Assembly: GCA_947466075.1 (NCBI GenBank)
Contig: CANIBP010000001.1
Coordinates: 496,001 to 560,000 of the forward strand
Source: Verrucomicrobiaceae bacterium
Lineage (GTDB): Bacteria > Verrucomicrobiota > Verrucomicrobiia > Verrucomicrobiales > Verrucomicrobiaceae
DNA length: 64,000 nt
Reading direction: 5' to 3'
Positions 33,230 through 41,924 of this stretch are shown here, piece by piece. The notes under the pieces were generated by a model. The model saw only the letters and a list, made by a program, of their open reading frames with translations, did no database searches and had not been told where the DNA came from. How positions within the stretch are numbered: the stretch's first letter is position 1; every line of letters starts with the position of its first letter. The translations under genes were made by a program, and so were the position numbers.

Positions 33230-34200
33230 GCCGCTGGCGCACATCATCCTGGATCGCGCTGACGCTGCTGGTCATCAGCGTCGTGCTGCTGCTTGCCATC
33301 CAACCCTACGCAGCCGGTTACGGGCACTTCCGACGCACGATTCTCTCCGAACTGCTCATGCGCTGGAAAGACCCGACGTGGCAGCACGGTGCATTGCTGC
33401 CATTCATCGTCGGTTATTTGATCTGGCGACGGCGCAGCGAGATCGCGCAGCTTCCTGAATCATCCAGTCGCTGGGGAGTCGTGCTCATCAACTTCGCGCT
33501 GCTGCTCTACTTCGCCGGATTCCGCGCCAACAACTTCTACTGCGGTTATCTTGCCATCATGACCTTGCTCGCAGGCGCATCGCTCTGGCTGGAGGGCTTT
33601 CAACGCTGCCGTGTCAGGCTGTTTGCATGGCTGATGCTCGGCTTCCTTTGGCCTCTGCCGTTTCTGGAGGAGAGCATTGGCTACCAAATGCGGCTGACCA
33701 TGGTGAAGACGACTGGCTTCGTGTTGAACGCGGTTGGTGTTGATTCGCTCGTGTCCGGCACCGCGTTGCAATCCATGCCGAACCTCGAATTTGGCCGGAA
33801 GGCGGGTGAGTTGTTCAGCGTGGGCATCGCCGCGCCGTGCTCCGGCATGCGGTCGTTGTTTGCATTGCTCGTGGTCGGGGCGATGTTCAGTTATTTCCGC
33901 CAGCGCGTGATGTGGCGTCGCGCAGTGCTCTTCAGCACGATCATTCCCATTGCTATCGTGGCAAACATGGTGCGCATCCTCGTGCTGATCTTTGCGGCGA
34001 TGATCTTTGGCCAGCACTGGGCCATCGGCGATGTGGAGAAGGAGGTTTCCGCTTTTCACGAACTGACCGGCATCGTGGTCTTTCTTGTGGCTCTGCTGCT
34101 GTTACAATCCGCCTCATGGTTGCTGAATCGCCTTTGCAACGGCCTTGGTTTCAAACGCTCGCGCACAGTCACGCGGCAGGTCGTTTCCACCGTCTCATGA
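33226..34200 (+). CDS. xrt: Exosortase (transmembrane cysteine transpeptidase)
   Basis: A 324-residue polytopic protein of the exosortase/archaeosortase family, which cleaves PEP-CTERM-type anchors and moves surface proteins. Active residues are visible: Cys in IAAPCSGMRSLFALLVVGA, Arg in ANMVRILVLIFAAM and His in VSAFHELTGIVVFLVAL. The catalytic set Cys-Arg-His is complete. Start ATG 33226 (MSRWRTSSWIALTLL). EpsI follows as a separate gene, overlapping by 4 bp. No protein ending in a PEP-CTERM-like signal was seen in the window, so its substrates lie elsewhere. The subfamily is not assigned. Confidence 0.9.
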   Translation: MSRWRTSSWIALTLLVISVVLLLAIQPYAAGYGHFRRTILSELLMRWKDPTWQHGALLPFIVGYLIWRRRSEIAQLPESSSRWGVVLINFALLLYFAGFRANNFYCGYLAIMTLLAGASLWLEGFQRCRVRLFAWLMLGFLWPLPFLEESIGYQMRLTMVKTTGFVLNAVGVDSLVSGTALQSMPNLEFGRKAGELFSVGIAAPCSGMRSLFALLVVGAMFSYFRQRVMWRRAVLFSTIIPIAIVANMVRILVLIFAAMIFGQHWAIGDVEKEVSAFHELTGIVVFLVALLLLQSASWLLNRLCNGLGFKRSRTVTRQVVSTVS

Positions 34201-34910
34201 TCATCCGTGCCGTCATTCTCTTAGCGCTCTGTGGCATGACTGTTCTGCTTTGTCAGCTCTCGCCCCAGCCCACAGGTGGCGACGAAGTCGGTGTGCTGAC
34301 CGAACTGCCGATGGTGGCAGGCAGTTTTGTTGGCAAAAGTGAAGTTCCCAGTGAGCAAGAGCGTGCACTGCTTCCCAGCGACACCATCATCGTGAAGCGC
34401 TCTTATCGCACACCGGGTCGGGCCATCGAGAATACGGATCTCGCGCAGGCATCTCTCGTCATCGCCGGCAGCGACAGCCGCAGCATTCACCGCCCCGAGG
34501 TCTGTCTTGATGGCCAAGGCTGGACAGTGGTCAGTTCAAGCGTGCGTCCGGTAAAGCTGCTTTCAGGACAGGTTTTGAACGTGCGTGATCTCGCTATCGA
34601 ACGCGAAGTGCTACTCGCTGATGGCTCCAAGCTGCCGCTGAGGGCGCATTACGTGTATTGGTTCGTCGGCGCCGATGTTAGCACCCCAAATAATCTGGAT
34701 CGTCAGCTTCTAAGTTTCCGCGATAACGTGCTGCGCAATATCAACCACCGCTGGGCTTATCCATCCGTGATGGCCAGAGTGACTGACAATCTTACGCCAC
34801 AGCAAAGTGGCGAACGTCTTCGCAACGATACCGAAACCATCGAAATGATTCTCTCTCTTATCCGAAGTCTTGCTCCGCACTTTCAGAAGAATTTGATGCC
34901 GCACTCATGA
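34197..34910 (+). CDS. epsI: Exosortase-associated EpsI-like protein
   Basis: A 237-residue EpsI family (DUF3485) protein with an N-terminal hydrophobic anchor (IIRAVILLALCGMTVLLCQL). It carries the motif SRSIHRPEVCLDGQGW, the His-Pro-x-x-Cys-Leu segment shared by EpsI proteins, followed by REVLLADGSKLPLRAHYVYWF. EpsI partners exosortases in exopolysaccharide and surface-protein processing loci. It overlaps exosortase upstream and larE downstream, each by ATGA. Confidence 0.85.
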   Translation: MIIRAVILLALCGMTVLLCQLSPQPTGGDEVGVLTELPMVAGSFVGKSEVPSEQERALLPSDTIIVKRSYRTPGRAIENTDLAQASLVIAGSDSRSIHRPEVCLDGQGWTVVSSSVRPVKLLSGQVLNVRDLAIEREVLLADGSKLPLRAHYVYWFVGADVSTPNNLDRQLLSFRDNVLRNINHRWAYPSVMARVTDNLTPQQSGERLRNDTETIEMILSLIRSLAPHFQKNLMPHS

Positions 34911-35707
34911 TTTCGAAGCTACTCGATCATCTCAGGCCTTTAACACGCGTCGCCATTGCTTATTCCGGCGGCGTGGACAGCACGCTAGTGCTGAAGGCAT
35001 CGCTTGATGCACTAGGGAGCGCAAACGTCGTCGCGCTGCTCGCAGTTTCTCCCAGCTTGCCGCAGAGCGAGAAGGACGAGGCCATCGTGCTCGCTCAGCA
35101 GCTTGGCGCACGCCTTGAACTCCTACCCACCGAAGAAACCAGCGACCCGCAGTATCAAGCGAACGCCCCCAACCGCTGCTACTTCTGCAAAGACCACGTC
35201 TATCGCGCCCTGCGGCAGTTTGCGGAGCAAAATGGCATCGCACATGTGCTCGACGGAATGAACGCCGAGGACACGCTCGATGTGCGCCCAGGTCGCGCGG
35301 CCGCCCGCGAACTCAAAATTCTCAGCCCACTGCACGATCTCGGCTTCAGCAAAAACGACGTGCGCGAAGCGGCCAAAGCGCTCGGTTTGCCGAACTGGAA
35401 CAAGCCCGCCGCCGCTTGCCTTGCATCCCGTGTGCCTTACGGCACCACCGTGACACCCAAACTGCTCTCCCAAATCGAACGTGCCGAGGCTGCGCTGTTT
35501 GATCTCGGCTTCCGTGAACTGCGTGTGCGCCACCATGGCGATGTCGCACGTCTGGAAGTGCCCGAGGCCGATTTGCTGCGTGCATTGCAGCAGCGCAACG
35601 AAATCACAATCGCTTTGCGTAGCGTTGGTTACACTTACATCACGCTCGATCTGGCCGGATTGCGCACCGGCAGCATGAACGAAGTGCTCAAAGCCCGCAC
35701 CGCATGA
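34907..35707 (+). CDS. larE: ATP-dependent sacrificial sulfur transferase LarE
   Basis: A 266-residue PP-loop ATPase that donates its own Cys sulfur to make the nickel-pincer nucleotide cofactor of lactate racemase-type enzymes. AIAYSGGVDSTLVLKA is the SGGxDS ATP loop; NRCYFCKDHVYRALRQ is the LarE-type Cys-x2-Cys segment; and AAACLASRVPYGTTVT holds the Cys in the CLASR position aligned with the sacrificial cysteine. It overlaps epsI by 4 bp and larB overlaps it by 4 bp. LarA and LarC are not in the window. Confidence 0.9.
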   Translation: MISKLLDHLRPLTRVAIAYSGGVDSTLVLKASLDALGSANVVALLAVSPSLPQSEKDEAIVLAQQLGARLELLPTEETSDPQYQANAPNRCYFCKDHVYRALRQFAEQNGIAHVLDGMNAEDTLDVRPGRAAARELKILSPLHDLGFSKNDVREAAKALGLPNWNKPAAACLASRVPYGTTVTPKLLSQIERAEAALFDLGFRELRVRHHGDVARLEVPEADLLRALQQRNEITIALRSVGYTYITLDLAGLRTGSMNEVLKARTA

Positions 35708-36453
35708 ACGAATCCAAACTCCGCGAGTTGCTGGCCCAAGTGAGCGAAGGCACGCTGCCGCCTGATCAGGCCTTGGAGCGGCTGCGCACCCTGCCCTTTG
35801 CCGAAGCCGGCCAGGTGCTCGCCGACACGCATCGCGTCATCCGCCAAGGCTTCCCCGAGGCTGTTTTTGCCGAAGGCAAGACGCTCACGCAGACCTCTGA
35901 TGCTCTCACCGCTCTCGTCGCCGCTCATGGTGCTGCTCTGGCAACACGTGTCCCACCCGATATGGCCGCGCTGCTACTCCAGCACTTCCCCACCGGCAGC
36001 TATGACAGCGTTTCGCGGCTGTATCGCATCGGTCAGATGGATGGCTCGTTTCAAACGACTCCCGTGGCCATCGTGTGCGCCGGAACCTCTGATTTGCCCA
36101 TCGCGGAAGAAGCTGCTCAGACCCTGGAATTTGCTGGAGCCAAGGTGAACCGTATCACGGATGTCGGCGTCGCAGGTTTGCATCGTCTGCTGGCTCGCCT
36201 CGATGATTTACGCAGTGCCAGCATCGTCATCGCCATCGCCGGTATGGAAGGCGCGCTGCCCAGCGTGCTCGGTGGCCTCGTCGCCGCTCCCGTCATCGCC
36301 GTACCAACGAGCGTTGGCTACGGTGCGAATCTCGGTGGCATCTCCGCACTTCTCACCATGCTCAATTCTTGCGCCAGTGGCCTCACCGTGGTGAACATAG
36401 ACAACGGCTTCGGCGCGGCGGTCGCGGCATTGCGGATTTTGAACAGGCAGTAG
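35704..36453 (+). CDS. larB: Nickel-pincer cofactor biosynthesis protein LarB
   Basis: A 249-residue AIR carboxylase-like (PurE-fold) protein that carboxylates nicotinic acid adenine dinucleotide in pincer-cofactor synthesis. N-terminal helical part (LRELLAQVSEGTLPPDQALERL), then the PurE-like core: IVCAGTSDLPIAEEAAQTL, NRITDVGVAGLHRLL, IAIAGMEGALPSVLGGL, PVIAVPTSVGYGANLGGISAL, and VVNIDNGFGAAVAAL at the end. The family's length and motifs fit. Overlaps larE by 4 bp; next gene begins 66 bp later after an inverted-repeat spacer. Confidence 0.9.
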   Translation: MNESKLRELLAQVSEGTLPPDQALERLRTLPFAEAGQVLADTHRVIRQGFPEAVFAEGKTLTQTSDALTALVAAHGAALATRVPPDMAALLLQHFPTGSYDSVSRLYRIGQMDGSFQTTPVAIVCAGTSDLPIAEEAAQTLEFAGAKVNRITDVGVAGLHRLLARLDDLRSASIVIAIAGMEGALPSVLGGLVAAPVIAVPTSVGYGANLGGISALLTMLNSCASGLTVVNIDNGFGAAVAALRILNRQ

Positions 36454-36508
36454 TCCGCGATTCCTTTCGCTGTTAATTCCAATACACCGCGACGAAGTCG
36501 CGGACTAC
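36450..36508. repeat. Inverted repeat spacer between larB and the CapK-like gene
   Basis: GTAGTCCGCGA (36450-36460) and TCGCGGACTAC (36498-36508) are perfect 11-bp inverted copies, and between them CCGCGAC-GAA-GTCGCGG (36487-36503) forms a 7-3-7 hairpin. No T-run follows. The repeat overlaps the larB stop region. Confidence 0.75.
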
Positions 36509-36519
36509 GTTTGAAAGAC

Positions 36520-37884
36520 ATGTCTCTCGAAGACACCCTTTATCCGTTGCTCAAACTCTACGAAGCAGCACCGCAGCCGGTCAAATCGCTGGCAGGCCGA
36601 GCGTATCGCTCAGTTCCGTCATCGCTGCGTTATGGATCGGCCTACACGCGATTTCAAAACGAGGTGCGGGAGGTGGAGACGTGGGATGCGGAGACAATTC
36701 AGCGGTATCAGGTCGCGGCGTTGCGTGATTCGCTGATCGCCGCATCCAAAGCGCCGTTTTATGCGGAGCGGTTTGCGGCCTGCGGTGTTGATCCGATGAA
36801 GTTTGAGTCGTTGGAGCAACTGAAGGATTATCCGTCGCTGACGAAGCAGGATCTGCTGCTGAATCGCGAGCAGATGGTAAACCCGGAGTTCAGCGCTAAG
36901 CAGCGACTCTACATCACCACCGGCGGATCAAGTGGCGTGCCGGTGGGCTTCTATCTGCACAAAGGCGTGAGTCGTCCGAAGGAGCAGGCTTACCTTGAGG
37001 CGCAGTGGTCGCGGCGCGGTTATCGTGTCGGTGACCGCGTGGCGGTGATTCGAGGCGGTGTCACGTCGAGCAAGGCACACGGCGGCATCAGCTACTACGA
37101 TGCGACGCGGAACTGGCTCATTCTGTCCTCGTATCATCTCACGCCGGAGCGTTTGCCGGAGTATGTGGCCGCATTGAACCGATTTTGGCCCCAGCATCTG
37201 CATGCGTATCCCAGCGCGGCGCTGATGCTGGCACGCGGATTGGAGCAGGCGGACTTGAAGCTCGATTTCCCGCTCACCTCGCTGCTTTGCGGCTCGGAAA
37301 AACTCACTGCGGAGTCGCAGCAGCACCTAGAGCAGTTCTTCGGTGCTCGTGTCTGCCACTGGTATGGCCATAGCGAGCGCGCCGTGCTCGCCGCACAGGG
37401 CCGCAGTTCGAATCATCTGCATTTCTGGCCCACCTACGGCTTCGTCGAGTTCGGCGAGGCGAATGCCGACGGCCTTCGCGAGATCATCGGCACTTCGTTT
37501 CATAATCACGTCATGCCGCTCATCCGTTATCGCACGGGTGACTTGGCAACAGTCACGAATGACGAGATTTCGGAGGTCGTGGGCCGCGATTACGAGTTCC
37601 TCATCAGCGCCACCGGTCGCCGCATCTCGCTCACCGCGATCAACATGCACGATAACATCTTCGACGGCCTCCTAGCCGTGCAATTCTTTCAGGAACACCC
37701 CGGCGAGGTCGAATGCTGCTTTCAACTCGGTCCGCAGTGGCAAAGCAGCCGCGAGGAGGCAATGCGGGCAGGCTTGCTGGAGAAGCTGGGCGATGATTTC
37801 ACGCTCACGTTGCGAGAGGTGAAGGAAGTGGAGAAGACGAGTGCCGGGAAGCACAAGTGGCTGGCCACGACTTTAAAAGTCTAA
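36520..37884 (+). CDS. CapK/phenylacetate-CoA ligase-like adenylate-forming enzyme
   Basis: A 454-residue protein related to PaaK and to CapK of capsule loci. The ATP-binding P-loop is LYITTGGSSGVPVGFYLHKG, with LLCGSEKLTAESQQHLEQFFG and LIRYRTGDLATV later, and the C-terminal lysine region VEKTSAGKHKWLATTLKV. It activates a carboxylic acid as an adenylate; the role in polysaccharide loci is uncertain. ATG 36520 is preferred to the TTG at 36511. A 3-bp gap to the next gene. Confidence 0.8.
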   Translation: MSLEDTLYPLLKLYEAAPQPVKSLAGRAYRSVPSSLRYGSAYTRFQNEVREVETWDAETIQRYQVAALRDSLIAASKAPFYAERFAACGVDPMKFESLEQLKDYPSLTKQDLLLNREQMVNPEFSAKQRLYITTGGSSGVPVGFYLHKGVSRPKEQAYLEAQWSRRGYRVGDRVAVIRGGVTSSKAHGGISYYDATRNWLILSSYHLTPERLPEYVAALNRFWPQHLHAYPSAALMLARGLEQADLKLDFPLTSLLCGSEKLTAESQQHLEQFFGARVCHWYGHSERAVLAAQGRSSNHLHFWPTYGFVEFGEANADGLREIIGTSFHNHVMPLIRYRTGDLATVTNDEISEVVGRDYEFLISATGRRISLTAINMHDNIFDGLLAVQFFQEHPGEVECCFQLGPQWQSSREEAMRAGLLEKLGDDFTLTLREVKEVEKTSAGKHKWLATTLKV

Positions 37885-37887
37885 ACG

Positions 37888-40020
37888 ATGATGAAACAAC
37901 TCGCCCAATACCAAGACGGACGTCTTGAACTTCAGGACGTGCCGTCACCGGTGCCGCCGCCGGGAGGGATTCTGGTGCGGACGACGTGTTCGGTGATTTC
38001 GCCGGGGACGGAGCGGATGAAGGTGGAGCAGGCGCGGATGTCGCTGCTGCAAAAGGCGAAGGCGCGGCCGGATCAGGTGAAGAAGGTGATCGATACGGCG
38101 AAGACACTTGGCTGGAAGGCGGCGCTGGAGAAGGTGCGCAACCGACTCGAATCACCGACACCGCTGGGCTATTCGGCTACGGGCGTGGTGGTGGCGGTGG
38201 ATGAATTGAACGCGCGCTTCCGTGTGGGTGATCGCGTGGCCTGTGGCGGAGCGGAGTGTGCGTTTCATGCGGAGTTGATCGCGGTGCCGGATCTGCTGGC
38301 GGCTCCGGTTCCCGAAAGCGTTGAGGACTGGCAGGCGGCCTATACGACACTAGCGTCGATCTCGATGCAAGCGGTGCGGCAAGCGGAGGTGCGACTCGGA
38401 GATCGCGTGCTGGTGATGGGCCAAGGCTTGGTGGGTCTGTTGGCGACGAGTTTACTGAAGGCCTCTGGAGCTCGTGTGATGGCTGCTGACTTCGTTGGAT
38501 CGCGCTTGGATGTTTCCAAGCAAATGGGGGCCGAACGAGTTGTGAATCCAAAGGACTCAAAGCTCGAAGATGAAGTGCGTGAGTGGACAAACGGCCAAGG
38601 TGTCGATGTGGTGCTGCTTTGTGTCGGTGGTAAAGGCTCTGACGCGGCAGACACAGCGATTGCATGCATGCGAGAGCGTGGCGTGATGGTGATCGTGGGC
38701 ATCTACGATGCCGAACTGTCCTGGAAGAGGGCTTACATGAAGGATATTCAAGTGCGCTACTCGCGCAGTTACGGCCCTGGGCGCTACGATCAGCAGTATG
38801 AGTGGGGCGGGCAGGATTATCCCATCGGCTATGTGCGCTGGACGGAGAACCGGAACTTTGAGGCGTGCTTGGAACTCATGCGCACTGGGCAATTGGATTT
38901 AAAGCCGGTAACAACCAGAAAAGTAGCATTTGGCAGTGTCATCAACGTTTACGACAAACTGGAAAGCGAACTTGGCGTCGTGATTGAGTATGGAGGCAAC
39001 GCGCAGTGCGAAGTGCTGAATGTGGAGTCTAAACTGAGTGAGTTTGCGACGCATGATTCCGAAGTCCGTATTCCACCTTCCGCATTCTTGGATGTGATTG
39101 GCGCAGGAAACTTTGCTCGGACGATGCTACTGCCGCATGTAAAGGGAAAGATCGCGTTGGGAACAATTGTGAATGCCACGGGCCTGAGTGCACGGCATGT
39201 GAAGGAAAAGTTCGGCTTTGCAGCTGCAGAAGCAGATACGGCAAAGGTTTTCGAGACCACTGGCAACGCGGTGATGATCGGCACGCGACATCATTTGCAT
39301 GCGCCGCTGGTGTTGAAGGCGTTGCAAACTGGGAAACAGGTGTTTGTGGAGAAACCGCTGTGTCTGACACGGGAGGAACTGACGCAGATTGATGAAGCGG
39401 TAAGTTCCGGCAGCGGCAGCGTGATGGTGGGTTTCAACCGCCGCTTTGCTCCGGCGACGGCGGCGTTGATGGAAATGCTCAAGACAGTCTCCGGGCCAAA
39501 GACACTGGCGTTTCATGTGAATGCAGGCGTTCTGGCACCGGATCACTGGTATGCGAATACGGATGAAAGCGGCGGTCGTGTGCTTGGCGAGGCCTGCCAC
39601 TTCTTTGACTTCGCCTGTCATGTGCTCGGCAGGCCGGTCAAGGTGACGGCGCAGACGGTGGGCCGCCCGGCGGTGCCGGACTCGGTGACGGCGCAGATTG
39701 AGTTCGCGGATGGATCGGCGGCGCAGATTGTTTACTCGGCGGAAGGCGACTCGGCATTTCCGAAGGAATCGTTTCGTGTGTTTGCGAGTGGCTCCGTGAT
39801 CGAGTGCGAGAATTTCATGCGGCTCTCTATTTTCCAGCGGCGCAAACAGACGGTGAAAAAGTTCACCTCCAAGGGGCATGCGGAAGAAATGGCGGCATGG
39901 CTGGCTTTTTTGAAGGGCGAGGCCAAACATCCGCTGCCATATGAGCAGGCACGTCAAAGCATGCGGCTGACGTTTGCCGTGCTGGAGTCGATCCGCGAGG
40001 GTAGAGGAATCGCGCTGTGA
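37888..40020 (+). CDS. Fused MDR dehydrogenase and Gfo/Idh-type oxidoreductase
   Basis: A 710-residue two-domain enzyme. Residues about 1-355 form a zinc-alcohol-dehydrogenase-like (MDR) unit with the NAD loop VLVMGQGLVGLLATSLLKASG and no obvious catalytic-zinc Cys/His set. Residues about 375-710 are a Gfo/Idh/MocA oxidoreductase: LDVIGAGNFARTMLLPHVKG as Rossmann loop, then VFVEKPLCLTREEL (the EKP motif) and GFNRRFAPATAAL. This fusion recurs beside heparinase-like genes in bacterial polysaccharide clusters, as here. Probably acts on sugar or uronic acid derivatives; substrate unknown. A fusion of two full genes, with no frameshift. Confidence 0.82.
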   Translation: MMKQLAQYQDGRLELQDVPSPVPPPGGILVRTTCSVISPGTERMKVEQARMSLLQKAKARPDQVKKVIDTAKTLGWKAALEKVRNRLESPTPLGYSATGVVVAVDELNARFRVGDRVACGGAECAFHAELIAVPDLLAAPVPESVEDWQAAYTTLASISMQAVRQAEVRLGDRVLVMGQGLVGLLATSLLKASGARVMAADFVGSRLDVSKQMGAERVVNPKDSKLEDEVREWTNGQGVDVVLLCVGGKGSDAADTAIACMRERGVMVIVGIYDAELSWKRAYMKDIQVRYSRSYGPGRYDQQYEWGGQDYPIGYVRWTENRNFEACLELMRTGQLDLKPVTTRKVAFGSVINVYDKLESELGVVIEYGGNAQCEVLNVESKLSEFATHDSEVRIPPSAFLDVIGAGNFARTMLLPHVKGKIALGTIVNATGLSARHVKEKFGFAAAEADTAKVFETTGNAVMIGTRHHLHAPLVLKALQTGKQVFVEKPLCLTREELTQIDEAVSSGSGSVMVGFNRRFAPATAALMEMLKTVSGPKTLAFHVNAGVLAPDHWYANTDESGGRVLGEACHFFDFACHVLGRPVKVTAQTVGRPAVPDSVTAQIEFADGSAAQIVYSAEGDSAFPKESFRVFASGSVIECENFMRLSIFQRRKQTVKKFTSKGHAEEMAAWLAFLKGEAKHPLPYEQARQSMRLTFAVLESIREGRGIAL

Positions 40021-41858
40021 TGAGCAACAAATTGTCGTGGTATGCTCGACGGCTGAGGGCGATGAGCGTAGCCGAGATTGGACACCGAGTCATCGAACGC
40101 TGCGGCAGGCTGCGTGAGACGGCAAAGCTCAAAAGCATCGCCAACAAGCCATGGGACGGGACCTTCACGGACTACCCGAAGTTGCCATGGCGTGAGCGTG
40201 TGCCATCCGAACTGCGCAAACAACTGGCGCTGGATGCGGAGAAGCTGATGCGCGGCGAATGGGAGTTGTTTGGCTGGAAGGACGTCGAAGTGGGTGCGCC
40301 GCCATGCTGGCATCGTGATGCAACGCTAGGCGTGGTCATTGATCCCGACATTCCATCGCGAAAGCTGGATCATCGGCATCTGGAGCACGATGCAGATGCG
40401 CGGGCGATCTGGGAAATCAATCGCTGGTCCGAAATGACTCGTATGGCGATGCACAGCGCACTCAACGGAGATGTGCATGCGATTCGCGTCTCACAACTGT
40501 GGCTGGAAGACTGGTGTGACCGCAACACACCTAGACACGGCATCAACTGGACAAGTCCGCTGGAGGCAGGACTGCGGCTGATGAACTTCTGCTGGTTCGA
40601 TGCGCTCGTGCGCGGCTGCAATGACCCTGAACTGGCACGCAGGCAGGATGAACTGACGGCGCGCATCGTTCCCGTGCATGCATTCTGGATTTGGCAGCGC
40701 AAATCGTTCGGTTCCTCAGCGAATAATCATCTCATCGGGGAACTGAGTGCACTGGTGATGGCAATCACGCGCTGGCCAGCACTAGCAGAAATGATCACTT
40801 CTGCACAACGCGTGTGGAAGCTATTAGAGCGCGAAATCTTGCAGCAGTTCGCGCCGGATGGCGGAAACAAGGAACAGGCGCTGCATTATCACCTCTTTGC
40901 ATGGGAAATGTGCTGGCATGCGGGCATGGCGGTGGATGGATTGAAGGGGGCTGTGCTCGATCGCTTGACGAAAGCGGCCCAGTTTTTTGTCGATGTTACC
41001 GAAGCGCCTGAAAGCTGGGATTTTGGCGATTCTGATGATGCACAGGTGCTGCCGCTGGCCTTGAAACGGTCGAATGCGGCAGCGGAGTTTCGTGGTTGGC
41101 TGCTGGGCAAGCCTGAAGGTGCCATCTTGCGTTTCTGGCTGGGTGAATCGCCGAAAGGCGTGCGCTCGGCGATGCGCAGTAAGTGGCAAGTGCATGCGGA
41201 TAGCGGACACACCATCTGGCGTGATGCACGCTGGACGGTGCGTGCGGATGCCACGCCTCTCGGACTCGGCAGCATGGCTGCGCATGGTCATTTGGATGCT
41301 CTACACGTCTCACTGTGGTTTGAGCAGCATGCGCTGGTGATTGATCCTGGTACGGGGGGCTACTACAGCAACCCAGCTTTGCGCAAACGACTGGCTGCAT
41401 GGGAAGCGCACAATGGGCCGGTGCCAGTTTTAGGTCGCCAGACACCGGAACGTGTTGGTGCTTTCCTATGGATGAAACATCATGCGGTGCCGGAATTAAA
41501 GGTGCATGAAGACATCTGCGTCATGAGCTTTGATTGCGAAGGGCATCGTGCGCAACGTGCCGTGCATGCGACGCAGCATTATGTCGAGGTTTGCGATGAA
41601 GTCGGCACTGAAACATCTCACGCGGTGACGTGGCAGCTCGCACCCGGATGGCGTATTTCGCAGGAGCGAAAGAATGGCTTTGTCTGCATGCATGAGGAGA
41701 GTGTTGCAGTGCATGGCACACTGAATGGCGATGACATTGAAGGATGGGAGATCGTGGAACGTGAGGCCTCGCCGCATTTTCGTGAGCTGGTGTCATCACA
41801 GGCAGTTAAGATCACATTCAAGGGCTCATTGACGACGATCTGGCGCAAGGCGGGTTGA
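40020..41858 (+). CDS. Heparinase II/III family protein
   Basis: A 612-residue protein of the heparinase II/III (PF07940) group, with the N-terminal (alpha/alpha) toroid and a C-terminal beta-sandwich. Markers: INWTSPLEAGLRLMNFCWF, FGSSANNHLIGELSALVM, with the Asn-His pair, and MAAHGHLDALHVSLWFEQHALVIDPGTGGY (landmark), holding His residues near the catalytic site. In polysaccharide clusters such proteins depolymerise or edit the polymer. No signal peptide: the ATG at 40020 gives MSNKLSWYARRLRAM, so it may act in the cytoplasm or use another route. It ends the rightward cluster. Confidence 0.83.
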   Translation: MSNKLSWYARRLRAMSVAEIGHRVIERCGRLRETAKLKSIANKPWDGTFTDYPKLPWRERVPSELRKQLALDAEKLMRGEWELFGWKDVEVGAPPCWHRDATLGVVIDPDIPSRKLDHRHLEHDADARAIWEINRWSEMTRMAMHSALNGDVHAIRVSQLWLEDWCDRNTPRHGINWTSPLEAGLRLMNFCWFDALVRGCNDPELARRQDELTARIVPVHAFWIWQRKSFGSSANNHLIGELSALVMAITRWPALAEMITSAQRVWKLLEREILQQFAPDGGNKEQALHYHLFAWEMCWHAGMAVDGLKGAVLDRLTKAAQFFVDVTEAPESWDFGDSDDAQVLPLALKRSNAAAEFRGWLLGKPEGAILRFWLGESPKGVRSAMRSKWQVHADSGHTIWRDARWTVRADATPLGLGSMAAHGHLDALHVSLWFEQHALVIDPGTGGYYSNPALRKRLAAWEAHNGPVPVLGRQTPERVGAFLWMKHHAVPELKVHEDICVMSFDCEGHRAQRAVHATQHYVEVCDEVGTETSHAVTWQLAPGWRISQERKNGFVCMHEESVAVHGTLNGDDIEGWEIVEREASPHFRELVSSQAVKITFKGSLTTIWRKAG

Positions 41859-41874
41859 TCACACACGTGAATTC

Positions 41875-41919
41875 AAAACAAAAAGGGCGCAGGATAATTT
41901 CCTGCGCCCTTTTTGTTTT
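41875..41919. terminator. Bidirectional intrinsic terminator
   Basis: A perfect 20-bp stem, 41875-41894 with 41900-41919, loop TAATT, GC core GGGCGCAGGA with A/T-rich flanks that give T-runs on both strands. Lies between the convergent heparinase gene and oppA. Confidence 0.93.
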
Positions 41920-41924
41920 GATCT

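Noticed and set aside
33226..34910. PEP-CTERM substrate protein next to the exosortase
   Set aside because: C-termini of the secreted proteins in the window (10480-13956, 43656-44003, 50413-53487) lack a PEP-type motif, helix and Arg-rich end.
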